Below, piece by piece: positions 1 to 7,362 of a stretch of 64,000 bases of DNA. The notes under the pieces were generated by a model that worked only from the letters and a program-made list of their open reading frames with translations, searched no databases and was not told where the DNA came from. A program made the translations under genes and the position numbers. How positions within the stretch are numbered: position 1 is the first letter of the stretch; every line of letters begins with the position of its first letter. The DNA comes from CAVRUF01 sp963716005 (GTDB lineage: Bacteria; Actinomycetota; Thermoleophilia; Gaiellales; Gaiellaceae): contig OY970285.1 in the NCBI GenBank assembly GCA_963716005.1, positions 1,240,001 to 1,304,000 of the forward strand, given 5' to 3'.

Positions 1-1732
1 GTGCGGCTGCGCTTGCGCTCGCGATCTGGACGCTCGCGACGTCCCCCGACCCGGGCCTCGTGGTGGCCCTGTCGCGCTGCTCGCCGCTGCGACGTTCGCC
101 GAGGCGTTTCCTGTGCCGCTCGAGCCCGCCGGCGAGGTCTCGCTCGCGGCCGTCTTCGTCATGGGCGCGGCGCTCACATACGGCTGGGCGCCCGCTGTGG
201 TGGTCGCGACGCTGACAGTGATCCTCGTCGACGGCTACCGGCGAAAGCAGCCGATACAAGTCGCATACAACAGTGCGGTCTACGGGCTCTCCGGCGCCGC
301 AGCCGGAGCGGCCGTCGCCGTCTCGTCACACGGCGCGGAGGCTGCGGGCCTGCTCCTCCTCGGGACGATCGGCGCTATCTCCGCGTTCTTCGTCACGAAC
401 ATGGTGCTGACGACTGCGATCATCGCGCGGATCGCGGGGAGACCGTTCGGATCGCTCCTGCGTACAAACGCCCACGCCAACGCCGGGCCGTTCGCGATCA
501 TGGGCTCCGTCAGCCTGATGCTGGCCGTGCTCTGGAACCAGTCGCCACTCCTCATGGGTGCGCTCGCGGGACCGCTGATCGCGGTGGCGCTCTACCAGCG
601 CTCGGTTCACAAGGCCATGCGCGCGATGCGCCTGGCGCTCACCGACCCGCAGACCGGGCTCGGCAACAAGCGCCATTTCGAGGAGCTGCTCCAGCGCTAC
701 CTCGACAGGGCCGACTCGGACGGCACACCCGTGACGCTCTGCCTCGTCGACGTCGACGACTTCAAGACGATCAACGACACCTACGGACACGTCGCTGGCG
801 ACCGCGCTCTCGCCCAGGTGGCCGCGCGCCTGCGCCGCGGCGGCGAGTCGTTCCGCGTCGGTGGCGACGAGTTCGCCCTGCTCCTCCCCGGTCGCACGAC
901 CGAGGAGGGACGCATCGCAGCGGAGGCGCTGTGCCAGCGCGTCCTCGCGGCTCGCTACGACCACGGCGGTGCGGTCTCGATCTCGATCGGCGTGGCGACC
1001 TACCCGAGCGAGGGCGTCGAGCGCACCGAGCTCGTCCGCGTCGCCGACAAGGCGCTCTACTCCGCGAAGGGCCACGGCAAGGCACGCGTGCACGTGTACT
1101 CGTCGGACGGGCGCATGCCGTCCATCCCGACGGCGCTCGCCGGCCGCGCGGCGGGAATTCACAAGGCTGCGAGCGCTGCGAACGCGGTTGTGGCGCGCGA
1201 CGTCTACATCGGAAGCCATTCGCACAACGTCGGAGAGCTCGCGGTTCGCCTCGCGAGGCGCCTCGGGCTCGACGCCGAGGAGGCGGAGCTGATCCGCGTC
1301 GCCGGGAGCCTGCACGACATCGGCAAGCTCCTCATCCCCGAGGAGATCCTGCACAAGCCCGGCTCGTTGACGCCCACTGAGCGGAGCGTCGTCGAGCGCC
1401 ATTCGGAGATCGGCTGCCGGATGCTCGAGTCGCTCGGCCTCGACCCGATCGCGACCTGGGTGCTGCACCACCACGAGCGCTTCGACGGCGACGGCTACCC
1501 GGACGGCCTCGTCGGCGAGGAGATCCCGCTGCCGGCGCGCATCCTCTTCGTCGCCGACGCCTGGGACACGATCACGACCGACCGCGTCTACCGCCAGAAG
1601 ATGACGCGCTCGGAGGCGCTGGCCGAGATCGAGCGCTGCTCCGGCACGCAGTTCGACCCGGCCGTCGTGAACGCCCTGCGCGAGGAGCTCGCCGACACCG
1701 AGCTCGAGCTCGTCCTCCCCGCCTCCGCGTAG
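1..1732 (+). CDS. Membrane GGDEF / HD-GYP c-di-GMP turnover protein (5' partial, frameshift near 80)
   Basis: An N-terminal hydrophobic region of several membrane spans is followed by a GGDEF domain (GGDEF at residues 250-254 counted from the GTG at 113) and an HD-GYP domain (LHDIGK, then HHERFDGDGYP). GGDEF domains make c-di-GMP and HD-GYP domains hydrolyse it, so this may be bifunctional or one domain may be regulatory. All three metal/catalytic signatures look intact. The reading frame from position 3 encodes a convincing hydrophobic segment (ALALAIWTLAT) that continues in the next frame after about position 80. The gene therefore enters the window from the left and carries an apparent one-base frameshift. 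The GTG at 113 is only the first start in the downstream frame and is unlikely to be the true one. Confidence 0.85.
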   Translation, partial: CGCACARDLDARDVPRPGPRGGPVALLAAATFAEAFPVPLEPAGEVSLAAVFVMGAALTYGWAPAVVVATLTVILVDGYRRKQPIQVAYNSAVYGLSGAAAGAAVAVSSHGAEAAGLLLLGTIGAISAFFVTNMVLTTAIIARIAGRPFGSLLRTNAHANAGPFAIMGSVSLMLAVLWNQSPLLMGALAGPLIAVALYQRSVHKAMRAMRLALTDPQTGLGNKRHFEELLQRYLDRADSDGTPVTLCLVDVDDFKTINDTYGHVAGDRALAQVAARLRRGGESFRVGGDEFALLLPGRTTEEGRIAAEALCQRVLAARYDHGGAVSISIGVATYPSEGVERTELVRVADKALYSAKGHGKARVHVYSSDGRMPSIPTALAGRAAGIHKAASAANAVVARDVYIGSHSHNVGELAVRLARRLGLDAEEAELIRVAGSLHDIGKLLIPEEILHKPGSLTPTERSVVERHSEIGCRMLESLGLDPIATWVLHHHERFDGDGYPDGLVGEEIPLPARILFVADAWDTITTDRVYRQKMTRSEALAEIERCSGTQFDPAVVNALREELADTELELVLPASA

Positions 1733-1796
1733 CCCCCGCTTAAGAGTAAGGACGGCACTCTAGGCCGCCCTCACTTTGACCCGGGGGAAATCCGGT

Positions 1797-1819
1797 CAGT
1801 CGCACCTTGTCCGCGACTG
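1797..1819. terminator. Hairpin between convergent genes
   Basis: A perfect 7-bp stem, CAGTCGC / GCGACTG, with a 9-nt loop lies in the 118-nt gap between two convergent genes. No clear T-tract follows, so the terminator function is inferred from position. Confidence 0.4.
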
Positions 1820-1850
1820 GCTCGAACTTCCATCCCCCGAGCGGGGAGAG

Positions 1851-2177
1851 TTAGATCACCTCGGCGAGCTGCAGGCGGTTTCCGTCCGGATCGAAGACGT
1901 CCACGATCCGCAGGCCGCCGGGAATCTCGAGTGCCGTCCCGACCTCGACGCCGGCCTCGCGGAGGCGGGCGGCCTCGGCGACCACGTCCGGCACGTCGAG
2001 GGTGAAGACGATGTCCGGATCGCCTGCGCGCTCCTCCGAGAGGCTCAGCTCGGAACCGCCGGCGGCGAGACCAGCCCAGCGCGCCTCGTCGTCGCGGAAG
2101 ATCAGCTCGAACCCGAGCTTGGTCACGTAGAAGTCACAGGCGGCGTCGAGATCGGAGACTCGATACCAGACGTTCAC
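1851..2177 (-). CDS. VOC (glyoxalase/bleomycin-resistance) superfamily protein
   Basis: This is a 108-residue single VOC module. It begins VNVWYRVSDLDAACDFY, has the usual beta-alpha-beta-beta-beta order and ends with DPDGNRLQLAEV, the classic metal-ligand/last-strand motif of the family. The GTG start overlaps the TGA of the E2 gene (GTGA), so it is translationally coupled and is the last gene of the 2-oxoacid dehydrogenase operon. A longer reading frame extends upstream into E2 but adds low-complexity sequence unlike the family. The substrate cannot be read from sequence. Known VOC activities include lactoylglutathione lyase, dioxygenases and epimerases. Confidence 0.75.
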   Translation of the reverse strand: MNVWYRVSDLDAACDFYVTKLGFELIFRDDEARWAGLAAGGSELSLSEERAGDPDIVFTLDVPDVVAEAARLREAGVEVGTALEIPGGLRIVDVFDPDGNRLQLAEVI

Positions 2178-3436
2178 AGCATCAGCGCGGGGTTCTCCAG
2201 GAACGCCTTCACGGTCCCCAGGAACTCCGACGCGACCGAGCCGTCCACGGAGCGGTGGTCGCACGACAGGGTCAGCTCGAGCATCGGCCGTGCGACGATC
2301 TCGCCGTCGCGGACGACCGCCGTTTCCTCGATCGCGCCGACGGCGAGAATCCCCGCCTGCGGCGGATTCAGCACCGCGACGAAGCGCGAGACGCCGAACA
2401 TCCCGAGGTTCGAGATCGTGAACGTCCCGTCCGCGAGATCCTCCTGGGTGAGCTTGCTCGAGCGGGCGCGATCGACGAGCCCGGCGCGGTCGGCGGCGAG
2501 CTCGGCGATCGTCTTGCGGTTCGCGTCGCGGATGACCGGGACGACGAGGCCCTTCTCGGTCGCCACCGCGAACCCGACGTTGGCCGTCGAGAACTGCCGG
2601 ATCGACTCGCCGGTGAAGTGCACGTTCATCGCCGGATGCCGCAGCAGGGCCATCGCGCAGGCCTTGGTGAGGATGTCCGAGAAGGTCGGCTTGGTGTCGC
2701 CCTCGCGCAGCCGCTCGACCATCGCCTTGCGCGCGGCCTGGGCGGCGGTCATGTCCGCGGACATCGCGATCTGGAAGTGCGGGGCCTGCCAGGCCTCGCC
2801 CATGCGGCGCGCGATCGTCTTGCGGAGCTGCGTGAGCGGAATCTCCTCGACCGCAGCGGCCGGTGCGCTGGATGCCGCGGCGGCCGGCGCGGCCTCTGCG
2901 CGCTCGACGTCCTCCGCGACGATCCGTCCTTCGGGACCGGTGCCGCGAAGCGACGCGAGATCGATGCCGCGCTCCTTCGCCAGGCGGCGGGCCAGCGGTG
3001 AAGCCTTGATCCGCCCGCCGTCCCGCTGGATCGGGGCAACCTGCGCGGGTTCACCGGCCTGCTCGGCCCCCGCCTGCTCGCCCTCGGCGCGATCGTCGTC
3101 GCGGGCGGCGCCCGGATCGCCTTCCTCGGCCGGCTCTCGCTCGGCCACCTCGGTTCCGCCGCCGCCGTTCGTCGACGCGGACGGCTTCGGCGCTTCCTCG
3201 CCCTCGGCGCCGATCACGGCGATCGCCTTGCCGACCTCGACCTCGCCCTCCTGGACGAGGATCGAAAGCAGGACGCCGGAAGCATCCGCCTCGACCTCCT
3301 GCGTGACCTTCTCGGTGTCGAGCTCGTAGAGCGGCTCGCCCTTCTCCACCGGCTCGCCCTCGGACTTGAGCCAGCGCACGATCGTGCCGGACTCCATGCC
3401 CTGGCCCAGGCGCGGGAGCGTGACCTCGGTGGCCAT
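2174..3436 (-). CDS. 2-oxoacid dehydrogenase E2 (dihydrolipoyl acyltransferase)
   Basis: The 420-residue protein has the full E2 architecture. A lipoyl domain carries the lipoylated lysine in DTEKV (K43). A charged Ala/Gly/Glu linker leads to a peripheral-subunit-binding domain at about 144-177 (ASPLARRLAKERG...GRIVAEDV). The catalytic acyltransferase domain ends with the active-site HRSVDG motif near residue 394. It transfers the acyl group from E1 to CoA. It overlaps E1beta by one base (TAATG) and is followed by the VOC gene. The sequence alone does not separate a pyruvate from a branched-chain or acetoin complex. No E3 gene is in the window. Confidence 0.92.
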   Translation of the reverse strand: MATEVTLPRLGQGMESGTIVRWLKSEGEPVEKGEPLYELDTEKVTQEVEADASGVLLSILVQEGEVEVGKAIAVIGAEGEEAPKPSASTNGGGGTEVAEREPAEEGDPGAARDDDRAEGEQAGAEQAGEPAQVAPIQRDGGRIKASPLARRLAKERGIDLASLRGTGPEGRIVAEDVERAEAAPAAAASSAPAAAVEEIPLTQLRKTIARRMGEAWQAPHFQIAMSADMTAAQAARKAMVERLREGDTKPTFSDILTKACAMALLRHPAMNVHFTGESIRQFSTANVGFAVATEKGLVVPVIRDANRKTIAELAADRAGLVDRARSSKLTQEDLADGTFTISNLGMFGVSRFVAVLNPPQAGILAVGAIEETAVVRDGEIVARPMLELTLSCDHRSVDGSVASEFLGTVKAFLENPALML

Positions 3437-4416
3437 TACCCCCGGCCCACCGTCCGGCGCACCGCGGCGAGCACGTCGGCCGCGTGCGGGATCACGAACT
3501 CCTCCATCACCGGCGCGAACGGCAGCGGCACGAACTTCGCGCCCACGCGCTCGACCGGCGCGTCGAGGTAGTCGAACGCCTGCTCTCCGACGACCGCGGC
3601 CACCTCTGCGCCGAAGCCCATGCGGACGATCGCCTCGTGCGCGGTGACGCAGCGGTTCGTCTTCTTCACCGAGGAGACGATCGCCTCCTCGTCGAGCGGC
3701 TGGAGCGTGCGCGGGTCGAGCACCTCGACGGAGATGCCCTCCTTCTCGGCCTCCTCGGCGGCGGCGAGCGCCTCGTGCACGAGGCGGCCGGTCGCGACCA
3801 CGGTCACGTCCTCGCCCTCGCGGTGGATGCGCGCCTTGCCGAGCTCGATCGGCTCGATCGAGTCGGAGACCTCACCCTTCAACGGATAGAGCGTGCGGTG
3901 CTCGAAGAAGATCACGGGGTTGTCGTCGTAGATGGACGACCAGAGCAGGCCGCGCACATCCTCGGGCGTCGACGGGAAGACGACCTTCAATCCGGGAACG
4001 TGGACGAACCAGGCCTCGAGCTGCTGCGCGTGCTGGGCGCCCGGCGACCAGCCGGCGCCGCCCTGCGTGCGCACGGTCAGCGGAACCTTGAGCTGGCCGC
4101 CCGACATGTAGCGGTGCTTGGCGGCCTGGTTCACGAGCTGCTCCATCGAGAGCGTCGTGAAGTCCTGGTACATGATCTCGACGATCGGGCGCATCCCGGC
4201 CATCGCCGCGCCGATGCCGGCGCCCACGATGGCCATCTCGGAGATCGGCGTGTTGCGCACGCGATCGGGCCCGAACTCCTGGAGCATCCCCTGCGTGACG
4301 CCCATCGAGCCGCCCATCTCGGCGATGTCCTCGCCCATGATGAACACGGAGTCGTCGTTGCGCATCGCCTCGCTCATGGCGTCGCGAACCGCCTCGCGAT
4401 AGGTCGTCTCAGGCAT
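3436..4416 (-). CDS. 2-oxoacid dehydrogenase E1 component, beta subunit
   Basis: A 326-residue transketolase-like protein with TYREAVRDAMSEAMRND at the N-terminus, GEDIAEMGGSMGVTQG, an AIVGAGIGAAMAGMRPI segment and the C-terminal transketolase domain (VTVVATGRLVHEAL). It pairs with the E1alpha encoded just upstream to decarboxylate a 2-oxoacid with thiamine diphosphate. I chose the ATG at 4416 because a GGAGAAAG Shine-Dalgarno lies 8 nt upstream. A longer frame adds residues over the hairpin described separately. The Shine-Dalgarno touches the base of that hairpin, so E1beta translation may be modulated. Confidence 0.92.
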   Translation of the reverse strand: MPETTYREAVRDAMSEAMRNDDSVFIMGEDIAEMGGSMGVTQGMLQEFGPDRVRNTPISEMAIVGAGIGAAMAGMRPIVEIMYQDFTTLSMEQLVNQAAKHRYMSGGQLKVPLTVRTQGGAGWSPGAQHAQQLEAWFVHVPGLKVVFPSTPEDVRGLLWSSIYDDNPVIFFEHRTLYPLKGEVSDSIEPIELGKARIHREGEDVTVVATGRLVHEALAAAEEAEKEGISVEVLDPRTLQPLDEEAIVSSVKKTNRCVTAHEAIVRMGFGAEVAAVVGEQAFDYLDAPVERVGAKFVPLPFAPVMEEFVIPHAADVLAAVRRTVGRG

Positions 4417-4429
4417 AGACGTTCTTTCT

Positions 4430-4458
4430 CCGCCGAAAATGCTGCGCATTTCCGGCGG
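4430..4458 (-). promoter_or_regulatory. Intercistronic stem-loop at the E1beta ribosome-binding site
   Basis: On the minus strand a 13-bp stem (CCGCCGGAAATGC / GCATTTTCGGCGG) closes a 3-nt loop. One pair is G-U in the minus-strand RNA but A-C on the other strand, which fits a structure working in the operon mRNA. Its 3' arm runs directly into the E1beta Shine-Dalgarno. It could be a processing/stability element or a translational switch between E1alpha and E1beta. Confidence 0.55.
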
Positions 4459-4502
4459 GGTTGAGGCAGTCGCCTCGCTTCACTCGCGATACCGGATGGG
4501 GA

Positions 4503-5477
4503 CTACGCATAGACGTTCTTGAGCGCGTCTTCTGGCTTGGGGTCGGTCGCGTTCTTGGCGAACTCGACGGAGGCCTCGACGAGCGCGATCACCTCGGCGT
4601 CCATCGCCTCCCACTCGGCGTCGGGCAGCTCGATCGCGGCGCGCAGCTTGTCGATCGGATCCTGCGTCTTGCGCAGCTCGCGCAGGTCCTCCTTCGGCCG
4701 GTACACCTGCGGGTCGCCGACGTAGTGGCCGGTCAGCCGGTAGGTCTCGACGAGGACGAACACGGGGCCCTTGCCGTCGCGCGCGTGCTTCAGCGCCTTC
4801 TGCGCGGTGCGGTACACGGCCTCGACGTCCTGGCCGTCGACCGTCATCGAATGCATGCCGAACGCCTCGGCCCGCTTGGACAGATCCTTGATCGGCGAAT
4901 GCTGGCTCTGCGGGGTCGACTCGGCCCAGTGGTTGTCCTCGCAGACGAACACGGCCGGGACGTTCCAGAGCTGCCCGAGGTTGAGCGCCTCGTGGAACGC
5001 GCCGGTATTGGTAGCCCCGTCGCCGAAGAACGCGACCGCCACCCGCGGCTCGCCGCGCATCTTGTAGGCGAGCGCCGCGCCGACGATCGCCGCGAGCCCG
5101 CCCCCGACGACCGCGTTCGCGCCCAGGTTTCCGCGCTCGACGTCGTAGAGGTGCATCGAGCCGCCGTACCCGTGGCTCATCCCCTCCATCTTCCCGTAGA
5201 GCTCCGCCATGACCTCGTTCGGGTGCGTGCCCTTCGCGAGCGTGTGGCCGTGGGCGCGGTGCGTGGACGCGATCACGTCGTTGTCTTCGAGCGCGCGGCA
5301 CACCCCGACGGCGACGGCCTCCTGGCCGATCGCGACGTGGAGGAAGCCCGGCAGCTCGCCTGCGCGGAACCGCTCCTCGACCTTCTCCTCGAAACGCCGG
5401 ATGAGCAGCATCTCCCGGAGGAAGTCCTTCAGGGTGTCGCGCGCGAGCGCCTGGGTCTTCTTCTCTGCAGTGGCCAT
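4503..5477 (-). CDS. 2-oxoacid dehydrogenase E1 component, alpha subunit
   Basis: A 324-residue protein starting MATAEKKTQALARDTLK. It has RRFEEKVEERFRAGELPGF, the substrate-side STHRAHGH motif, GGSMHLYD and the thiamine-diphosphate/Mg motif GDGATNTG (152-159) with DNHWA about 25 residues on. It forms the alpha2beta2 E1 with the downstream subunit, 86 nt away. The upstream extension of the frame is compositionally wrong and runs into the divergent gene, so ATG 5477 was chosen. Only 25 nt separate it from the divergent gene at 5503. Confidence 0.92.
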   Translation of the reverse strand: MATAEKKTQALARDTLKDFLREMLLIRRFEEKVEERFRAGELPGFLHVAIGQEAVAVGVCRALEDNDVIASTHRAHGHTLAKGTHPNEVMAELYGKMEGMSHGYGGSMHLYDVERGNLGANAVVGGGLAAIVGAALAYKMRGEPRVAVAFFGDGATNTGAFHEALNLGQLWNVPAVFVCEDNHWAESTPQSQHSPIKDLSKRAEAFGMHSMTVDGQDVEAVYRTAQKALKHARDGKGPVFVLVETYRLTGHYVGDPQVYRPKEDLRELRKTQDPIDKLRAAIELPDAEWEAMDAEVIALVEASVEFAKNATDPKPEDALKNVYA

Positions 5478-5502
5478 CGGTCGCACGCTAGCATCCTCGA
5501 CC

Positions 5503-6120
5503 GTGAAGCTCAGCGAGCAATGGACGGAGATCCTCGGTGAGCTGCCGCGCGGCTGGGAGCGCGCGACCGTCGAGCTGGCCGTCGCCGAGCCTGACGACGT
5601 GGAGCGGGTGGCGCTCCTCCTCGGCCAGGCGCCCGACGAGCAGACGTTCGTGCTGGACGTCGAGCGCGACGGCGAAACGGTCGGATTGAACCCGGATCTC
5701 GTGTCACGCGCGCTTCTGCGACTCGACTCCGAGGGCATCGCCGGCGAGCTGGCGCTCGGGGACTTCCGCACCGAGCATCACGCGCTCGCGGAGGAGTGGC
5801 GTGGGCTCGTCGACGCACTTCCGTCCGACTGGTCGCACCTCCTTGCGCAGATCGATCTCGACTCGAGCGACTTCGTCGACCGCGCTGCGATGCTCGTCGG
5901 GCCGACGAACCCGGTGCTCGTGGACGGCGTGCGCGCGCTCCAGTTCCGCTCGGCGCGGCTGGTCGGCTACGGCGTCTCGGTCGGGATGGCCGCGCGCTGC
6001 CTCGAGCGCCTCGACGCCGAGCGGATCACCGGGCGCATCACGATCGTGAAGGTCGTCTCCGACGCGCGCCCCGTTGCGACGCAGGGTCCGGTCTGGCGCG
6101 CCGGCGGACGCTCGGTGTGA
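5503..6120 (+). CDS. Conserved-looking hypothetical protein (205 aa)
   Basis: Family not recognised. It is an acidic soluble protein with no signal peptide or membrane span. It appears to hold two similar halves: each begins near EW..L...LP..W, and they continue with DDVERVALLLGQ and DFVDRAAMLVGPTN respectively, which suggests an internal duplication. The GTG start at 5503 fits the divergent neighbour; the same frame is open upstream but inside E1alpha. Its stop overlaps the start of the next gene (GTGA), so the two are probably co-expressed. Confidence 0.6.
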   Translation: MKLSEQWTEILGELPRGWERATVELAVAEPDDVERVALLLGQAPDEQTFVLDVERDGETVGLNPDLVSRALLRLDSEGIAGELALGDFRTEHHALAEEWRGLVDALPSDWSHLLAQIDLDSSDFVDRAAMLVGPTNPVLVDGVRALQFRSARLVGYGVSVGMAARCLERLDAERITGRITIVKVVSDARPVATQGPVWRAGGRSV

Positions 6121-6444
6121 CCGACGACCGTCCGCAGGTGTCGTGGAAGGCGATCGAGGTCGACGCCGTCCTCGTGGGACGCGACGGCACCGACGCGGGA
6201 CGCGTGACGCGGGTCGTCGGCGACAAGAACGCGGACGTCTTCACCGGGCTCGCGGTGTCGCTCGGCCTGCTCAAGAGCGAGGCGATGGTCGCCTCCGAGC
6301 GCGTCACAGGAATCTGGCCGGACCGCGTCGAGACCGACCTGGGCGCCGGCGGAGCTCGAGTCGCTCCCGCCGTTCGAGGAGGAGCCGGTCGTCCAGTGGA
6401 CGCCGGGCCGGCGAAGCTTCCTCGACCGCCTGTTCCGGCGCTAG
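6117..6444 (+). CDS. Small PRC-barrel-like protein (frameshift near 6342)
   Basis: About 108 residues. The N-terminal part (VDAVLVGRDGTDAGRVTRVVGD) resembles the beta-rich PRC-barrel fold found in small cytosolic and ribosome-maturation proteins. This is a weak family guess. The frame changes at a GGG run near 6341-6343. Removing one G restores AELESLPPFEEEPVVQW and a natural stop (TAG 6442-6444) that meets the stop of the convergent secreted protein. GTGA overlap couples it to the preceding gene. Confidence 0.5.
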
Positions 6445-7331
6445 CCCGAGACGACGGTCCAGCTGTACGAGGCCGGCGTCGCGTCCTTGTTGCCGGCCTG
6501 GTCGATCGCACTCACTTTCAACGTGTGCTTCCCGAGACCGACGGTGAACGTGGCCGACTTGCCGCAGTCCTTCCACGCGCGGCCGAGCTTGCAGCGGAAC
6601 CTGAGGCCCTTCTCGCTCGACCGGAAGGTGAACGCGGCCTTGCGGCTCGTCGTCGTCCGCTTCGGCTTCTTCACGATCGACGTGTTCGGATCGATCGTGT
6701 CTTTCGCGGTGACGGTGAGCGATGCGGCCGACACCGATCCGGCATCCCCCGCCATCGAATCGTTCAGCGCGACGGCCCAGATGCCGTTCGGGCTCGCGCT
6801 CGCGAACGCCCCGGTGAGCGAGGTGTCCGAGGGCGCGGAACTGACGCTCGGACCACCCGGCCCGGACGTGCGGTAGATGCCCGTCGGAATCGTGGTCGAG
6901 CCGTTGACCGCGGCCGCGCCGGGCCACCAGCTCTGCGTTGCGGTGTCGCTGAACGTGTACGGCCCGGCGAGATTCGAGCTGTCCCCGCAGGGCGAGCCGG
7001 TGAGCGAGCCCGTTCGCGCGAACAGCGTCTGTGAGGAGGAGTTCGGCGCGATGAGCACGGCCGTGATGTCGCCCGCCCACGGGTGCGAGCCGAACGTGAG
7101 CTTCACCGTGACGCTCGTGATCGTGTCCTTGAGCCCCTTGACCGCAAACTTGACGATCTTCGGCGAGCCCGGCGTCGGGGATCCGCAGCTGCCGCTCAGA
7201 CCGTCCGGGATGGCGCCGAGCGTCCCCGGCATGGCGGCGAAGGTCTTGGCAGAAGCGGGCGCAGCCGCGAGGACGCCCACGGCGAGAATCGCCGCGAGCG
7301 CGAGCAGGGACCGCAGGTAGCGCCACCGCAT
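6441..7331 (-). CDS. Secreted protein with proprotein-convertase P-like domain
   Basis: 296 residues with a typical signal peptide (RSLLALAAILAVGVLAAAPASA). Residues about 40-205 look like the beta-sandwich P/Homo B domain that follows subtilisin-like convertases: GDITAVLIAPNSSS, then PNGIWAVALNDSMAGDAG. No protease domain is present. The C-terminal 80 residues form an Ig-like module with a cysteine pair (FRCKLGRAWKDCG) and a DQAGNKDATPASY ending seen in many actinobacterial surface proteins. It is probably a secreted adhesion or binding protein; the ligand is unknown. It is convergent with the PRC-like gene. Confidence 0.7.
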   Translation of the reverse strand: MRWRYLRSLLALAAILAVGVLAAAPASAKTFAAMPGTLGAIPDGLSGSCGSPTPGSPKIVKFAVKGLKDTITSVTVKLTFGSHPWAGDITAVLIAPNSSSQTLFARTGSLTGSPCGDSSNLAGPYTFSDTATQSWWPGAAAVNGSTTIPTGIYRTSGPGGPSVSSAPSDTSLTGAFASASPNGIWAVALNDSMAGDAGSVSAASLTVTAKDTIDPNTSIVKKPKRTTTSRKAAFTFRSSEKGLRFRCKLGRAWKDCGKSATFTVGLGKHTLKVSAIDQAGNKDATPASYSWTVVSG

Positions 7332-7362
7332 CCAGCCCAGTTCGACGCGACGGGTGAACGTC

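Noticed and set aside
1776..3329. Long plus-strand open frame opposite the E2 gene
   Set aside because: Composition is that of the complement of E2; lipoyl, binding and catalytic domains on the minus strand are unambiguous.
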